Shown: positions 37,645 to 41,310 of the stretch, in pieces | Numbering within the stretch: the stretch's first letter is position 1 | How the letters are laid out: each line of letters begins with the position of its first letter | Source: a virus | IMG/VR virus record: IMGVR_UViG_3300044980_000208 | Coordinates: 1-41,310 of that record | Length of the DNA: 41,310 nt | Strand: one strand, 5' to 3' | Made by a program: the position numbers and the translations under genes | Notes under the pieces: model-generated | What the model saw: the letters and a program-made list of their open reading frames with translations, nothing else | What the model was told of the DNA's origin: nothing | Databases searched by the model: none

Positions 37645-37891
37645 ATTCCCGGAAAAAACTCTTAGGGAAGTTCTTATCTTCGAAATATTACAACATGTTG
37701 ATGGAAGAAAAATTCCAATAGTAAATATTGAAGATGTATCAAATATTCACATGGATGAAGATGGAATTTGGACAGATTCAGGAGGAGAAAATCTTACACA
37801 TTGGATGCCTTTGCCGGAACCACCTCCCATAGACAACATACATAGGCCTTTAGAGGATATATACAAAGGTCCAATTATTCCTACTTACTGA
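37619..37891 (+). CDS. DUF551 family protein
   Basis: 90 residues from ATG 37619; the frame open to 37550 only reflects overlap with the previous gene. MEWISFHDKFPEKTLREVLI at the N-terminus and THWMPLPEPP near the end are the DUF551 signature (W.S..D.LP ... HW.PLPEPP). Function of the family unknown; often in phage accessory regions. Confidence 0.75.
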   Translation: MEWISFHDKFPEKTLREVLIFEILQHVDGRKIPIVNIEDVSNIHMDEDGIWTDSGGENLTHWMPLPEPPPIDNIHRPLEDIYKGPIIPTY

Positions 37892-38028
37892 TCATCCTTA
37901 GACAATGGAAATACTTGAATTTCTATGCCCTGATGAGATTTCAAAACATCTTTTGACATTTCTTCCATTTCATTGGATGGAGGATGGGCACAACATCCCA
38001 AGAATATTAAAAAAGTCATGTATTTCAT
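37885..38028 (-). CDS. Small lipoprotein-like peptide
   Basis: 47 residues: MKYMTFLIFLGCCAHPPSNE is a short signal with lipobox-like FLGC; the rest is acidic. It follows the last fibre gene by 9 bp on the same strand. Might be an outer-membrane spanin or a superinfection-exclusion lipoprotein; suggests a Gram-negative host. Confidence 0.6.
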   Translation of the reverse strand: MKYMTFLIFLGCCAHPPSNEMEEMSKDVLKSHQGIEIQVFPLSKDDQ

Positions 38029-38037
38029 ATAAAACTC

Positions 38038-39189
38038 TCAACTTATATATTCTGTTATTATAACAATTCCAGATGCTCCGTTTCCTCCTGCTGTCGCTGA
38101 TACAGTGCTTGGTATATTACTTGATCCACCACCGCCGGCTCCATATCCTGTTCCAGGAAGACCTGCTCCAACTTGTGGTATTCCTCCGGAACCCAGAAAT
38201 GTTGAACCACCAATTCCACCTACAGCTATGAATCCAGGACTGATTAAAGTAGATATCCCTAGTCCTCCCGGCGCGCCAGGTCCTCGATAATCGCCTCCAG
38301 ATCCCCCTGTTCCGCCATCTCCTCCATCCGTCGCACCGCATGTGGTTTCTGCTGGACCTACACCTCCGCCCTGACCTCCAAAAGCCGTTATTAATGTCCC
38401 AACGCTTGTCGTTCCACCAGTATTTCCATCGGCGTCCGAAACTCCCAGGCCCCCAGCTCCTATTGTGACGGGCTTACTAGCACCTATGGTAGCTGCCGAA
38501 AAAATACCAACTGCATATTCTCCGGCTCCCCCTGCTCCTGCCGATGCACATTGGGTACTAGAGGTAGCGGGAGCACCTCCTCCTGCACCTCCTGCGCCCA
38601 TACATTGTATGGAACAATAAGACATTCCAGATGTTGGAGTATAGGTACCCGTGGTTGTGAATACTTGATTTGTAACTCGAATGATCGCACCCACTCCTGG
38701 ATTAGCTTGAAAAGAAGGATCTAAGGAAGCTCCATTACTAGTCAGTACAAAACCAGCAGTCGTGGGAAGAACGTTGGTTATCGTAGGTGTGCCAGCACCT
38801 ACCAAAACCGCATGATCTGTCAGTCCTGTTAGTTCGATGGTCATTGTACTAGATGGCGGGGTGCCAACGGTTGTAATACTACCTGTGCCGACTACATTTA
38901 TGTTATTTGCTGTGGCGGGAACTGCTCCTCCGCTATTACCTGTCAAAGTCTCCGTTAATCCTATCGATCCAATTTTTATCCAATTTGCTGTAACCAATCC
39001 ATTAGAGCTAACAAAATTCTGTAATTCCCAAAATGTTCCACTGGTTGTATTGAGCCACTTCTTTTGGATGGGATAATTTACATCATTGACAGTTGGATCT
39101 CTGGATTCAAATATGTCCACAAAAGGATTGGTGGAACTGGTTCCAATCGAAACGCCATAAAGGTTGTTGATTTGGGTTGTATTGGTCAT
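38038..39189 (-). CDS. Glycine-rich tail fibre, probable receptor-binding tip
   Basis: 383 residues. The N-terminal ~75 residues match the 2702-3889 fibre (NDVNYPIQKKWL ... SSNGLVTANW), followed by the DHAVLVG...LDPSF module. From residue ~190 the protein is glycine-rich (GAGGAGGG, GGDGGTGGSGGD, GAGGGGSS) and ends GASGIVIITEYIS, as in Gly-rich adhesin tips related to T4-like gp38. Receptor recognition is the likely role. Gly-rich loops are usually variable. Confidence 0.8.
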   Translation of the reverse strand: MTNTTQINNLYGVSIGTSSTNPFVDIFESRDPTVNDVNYPIQKKWLNTTSGTFWELQNFVSSNGLVTANWIKIGSIGLTETLTGNSGGAVPATANNINVVGTGSITTVGTPPSSTMTIELTGLTDHAVLVGAGTPTITNVLPTTAGFVLTSNGASLDPSFQANPGVGAIIRVTNQVFTTTGTYTPTSGMSYCSIQCMGAGGAGGGAPATSSTQCASAGAGGAGEYAVGIFSAATIGASKPVTIGAGGLGVSDADGNTGGTTSVGTLITAFGGQGGGVGPAETTCGATDGGDGGTGGSGGDYRGPGAPGGLGISTLISPGFIAVGGIGGSTFLGSGGIPQVGAGLPGTGYGAGGGGSSNIPSTVSATAGGNGASGIVIITEYIS

Positions 39190-39195
39190 ATTTCA

Positions 39196-40962
39196 CTATC
39201 CTACTGCACATGATTGAGTTGTTATTGATCCCACCGTAATAGTCCCTGTGGTATTGACCAAAATGTAATAACCTGCAGGAACAAATCCCGAAAAAGAAAT
39301 AATCTCCGATGCTGCGGTAGAAAAAGTTGTAACCACAGTGCTGGTTGATGGAGAACTTGTTGATCCTATTCCCATGATAATTGTCGCGCTGGTTGCTGCT
39401 GTTATAACTAGGCTTACGTTTACTAATATTGCATAATTGGCTGTGTTTTGAAGAGCTGTTCCTACCGCAATTTGTCCAAAATTTGTGGTCACTGTTGCAG
39501 AAGCGACGGCCAACGTGGAAACGATTTGACTATGCGTAGTATCACAATAAGTTAAGGCTGGAGTTGGCGATGGTCCACTGTAAGTTGCACCTTCAATCCC
39601 GGCTATAAAACACGATGACTGTGCTCCGCCTCCCGTTCCGTTGGTGCCAATTCGTATAACGTGATTATCACCTGTTGTTCCAGTATTTCGAATTAATATG
39701 TTGCTGGATTCACTGGAGGTATAATTTGCTGCTGTAAAAGCTCCTATCAATGTATTTGTAGTGCCTGAGGTTAAATTAGGTGCAATTCCACTCCCTATTC
39801 CAACATTCGTCGCTCCAGAAGTAAGGGAAGCAAGGGCCTGATATCCAATTCCCACATTAGCTGCTCCACTAATAGAAGCGTTTCCGGCACTCAAACCGAT
39901 CATTGTGTTATGATTTGAATCAGAAGTATTAAACGACATGGTTGTTCCAGAACCACTGAAAGAAACACTAGAGCCAGCTTGAGAATGTCCATTAAAAGTT
40001 ACAGTGCTTCCCGTCACCGAGCCCGAATCGCCATCGATTGTCGTCACCCCTGATCCAGCACTTCCGTAACCCAGTTGACCTGTTGAAGAATCCACATAAA
40101 CCGGCTTTGGAGTGGTGAACCCAGAAGAGTTCGCGCTTATAATTCCCGCAACATAGCATGTAGTTTGTGTGCCGCTACTTGGAGATGATCCCCCTTGAGT
40201 TCCAATGCGTATGACATTGTTGTCTCCGCTAGTGCCTGTAGTACCGATCAAAATATTAGATGTTTCATTACCGCTTAAGCTAGAACCCGCACTTAATCCC
40301 ATTATGATATTGTACGTTCCACCAGAACCAGGACCCGTATTCGCTCCAAAAACCGTGTTGTGATCTCCTGAACTGATGCTGAAACCCGCCGCGTATCCTA
40401 CCAAAGTATTAAATGGAGAACTCGACAAATTGGTCCCTGTAAAATTACCAAAGCAAGTATTAAAATGTCCTGGAGAGCTATTACCTGCTCCGCCTCCCAC
40501 AATGGTATTGTTGTCGGAATCAGTCACTTTCAGATCCATTGTCGTTCCAGATCCGCTAAATACTACAGATGATCCGCTATTAGAATTGGCGTTAAATGTG
40601 ACAGTACTTCCGGTTACGGAGCCTACATCCCCGTCAATTGTTGCTATTCCAGAGCTTCCCGTTGTAGAAACAAATCCATTGGCATCAACGGTGAAGTCGG
40701 CAGAATTGAAAGAGGCTAATCCGATTTTGGTTGCATCAGTCGAAGCAATTGCCTGAGCCGTTTGCACTTCGAGGGCCATCGTCGCCGGTCCGGTCCCATC
40801 TGTTCGAACGGGGTTACTTCCTGCAGCAACGACTGCTCCGTTAAAAGTAATAGTGTTATTATTGGTGACAACAGGAGATGTTCCAGTTTGGACATTGATC
40901 TTTTCAACAGTTGCAGTTCCACCACCTCCGCCGCCATTATTTAATGAACCTGACTGACTCAT
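39196..40962 (-). CDS. Large tail fibre with YadA-head-like beta-roll repeats
   Basis: 588 residues. N-terminus MSQSGSLNNGGGGGG matches that of the 936-1451 protein. Two blocks of repeats of the type N..FG...G / N.LIG.....G (for example HNTVFGANTGPGSGGTYNII and ANVGIGYQALASLTSGATNV) resemble the left-handed beta-roll of YadA heads, each ending in DNNVIRIGTQG or DNHVIRIGTNG. The duplication of ~190 residues is internal. The C-terminal ~100 residues form a separate beta domain. Trimeric fibre likely. Confidence 0.8.
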   Translation of the reverse strand: MSQSGSLNNGGGGGGTATVEKINVQTGTSPVVTNNNTITFNGAVVAAGSNPVRTDGTGPATMALEVQTAQAIASTDATKIGLASFNSADFTVDANGFVSTTGSSGIATIDGDVGSVTGSTVTFNANSNSGSSVVFSGSGTTMDLKVTDSDNNTIVGGGAGNSSPGHFNTCFGNFTGTNLSSSPFNTLVGYAAGFSISSGDHNTVFGANTGPGSGGTYNIIMGLSAGSSLSGNETSNILIGTTGTSGDNNVIRIGTQGGSSPSSGTQTTCYVAGIISANSSGFTTPKPVYVDSSTGQLGYGSAGSGVTTIDGDSGSVTGSTVTFNGHSQAGSSVSFSGSGTTMSFNTSDSNHNTMIGLSAGNASISGAANVGIGYQALASLTSGATNVGIGSGIAPNLTSGTTNTLIGAFTAANYTSSESSNILIRNTGTTGDNHVIRIGTNGTGGGAQSSCFIAGIEGATYSGPSPTPALTYCDTTHSQIVSTLAVASATVTTNFGQIAVGTALQNTANYAILVNVSLVITAATSATIIMGIGSTSSPSTSTVVTTFSTAASEIISFSGFVPAGYYILVNTTGTITVGSITTQSCAVG

Positions 40963-40970
40963 GGATTATC

Positions 40971-41310
40971 CTATGTTGTGAAGTAAAACCCGGAAAAACG
41001 GATTGAGGTATTGGCTGCAAAATTGGTGTCTTTAGCAATCACAGTGACAGCGCCTGGTTCATATTGTACTAAGGTTACAGTGGGGCTTCCGGTCACGGTA
41101 GAATATGTGAGAAGAATGTAATTTGTGGTAAACGTGAAATTATTTGAGAATACAACTAAACCGCGAAATTGAGTTCCTCCCGTATTCACCGGAAATCCTG
41201 TTATAGTGGCATTACCCGTTGAAGTTCCGTTACTACTTAATGTGATGAGCAAATTAAAAAAAAGAACGTCCCCGATCTGCGTGTATTGACCACTTTGTGT
41301 AGTATAAGTA
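40971..41310 (-). CDS. Tail or fibre protein, 3' part of gene crossing the contig join
   Basis: C-terminal continuation of the gene that begins at 327. The part from 41183 to 40971 supplies 71 codons including the stop; 41184-41310 duplicates codons already present at 1-127. An internal ATG at 41252 could look like a start, but the open frame extends upstream through the join, so this is not an independent 93-residue gene. It ends 8 bp before the next fibre gene (start 40962). Confidence 0.8.
   Translation of the reverse strand, partial: TYTTQSGQYTQIGDVLFFNLLITLSSNGTSTGNATITGFPVNTGGTQFRGLVVFSNNFTFTTNYILLTYSTVTGSPTVTLVQYEPGAVTVIAKDTNFAANTSIRFSGFYFTT
41184..41310. repeat. Terminal direct repeat (right copy)
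   Basis: Exact copy of bases 1-127. It lies inside the tail gene that starts at 327 and ends at 40971 on the circular map. Confidence 0.95.

Overview
The window is a complete, circularly closed genome of a tailed phage (about 41.2 kb unique). Bases 1-127 recur exactly at 41184-41310, and one tail gene reads continuously across the join. The head genes point to a short-tailed (podovirus-type) virus with a P22-like portal, a P22-like tail adaptor and hub, and an N4-gp56-type major capsid protein. Lipoprotein and spanin-like small proteins suggest a Gram-negative host. The host itself cannot be named from the sequence. No integrase catalytic domain, DNA polymerase, helicase or recognisable endolysin was seen, so the phage probably uses host replication enzymes and an unrecognised lysis system.

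Layout. Most structural genes lie on the minus strand in the order: small and large terminase (29.7-27.1 kb), portal (23.0-20.8 kb), small virion-type proteins (20.7-19.5 kb), scaffold (17.8-17.1 kb), major capsid (16.9-15.1 kb), two paralogous decoration-type proteins (15.1-13.4 kb), tail adaptor and hub (12.5-8.0 kb), internal virion-type proteins (7.4-4.6 kb), then a block of modular tail-fibre proteins (3.9-0.3 kb, continuing across the join to 38.0 kb). Plus-strand cassettes interrupt this order: membrane mini-proteins (4.0-4.6 kb), an RNA ligase cassette (17.9-19.5 kb), a run of tiny overlapping genes ending in a metallophosphoesterase (23.1-26.2 kb) and other small genes (28.4-30.6 kb). 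A second minus-strand group (32.8-30.6 kb) holds a repressor-like HTH protein, a RusA-type resolvase and small basic proteins. The plus-strand early region (33.0-37.9 kb) holds an ssDNA-binding-like protein, a YqaJ exonuclease, a replication initiator with internal iterons, and membrane or secreted proteins.

Main points. (1) The major capsid gene is split into three exons by two related group I introns. Splice sites can be set from P1 helices and terminal G, and splicing gives one 323-residue protein. (2) The portal reading frame has an in-frame amber codon inside a 39-nt hairpin with perfect 11-bp arms, and no ordinary start codon upstream. Removing exactly the hairpin restores the frame. 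(3) Six tiny consecutive genes share a start-codon-anchored peptide of the type MIIDCISDL, identical in kind to the N-terminus of the metallophosphoesterase that ends the run. (4) Three 22-bp iterons inside the initiator gene, next to an AT-rich stretch, look like a lambda-type origin. (5) A 14-bp stem encloses at least two hairpins just upstream of the initiator. (6) Divergent promoters flank an operator-like palindrome, with an apparently leaderless repressor.
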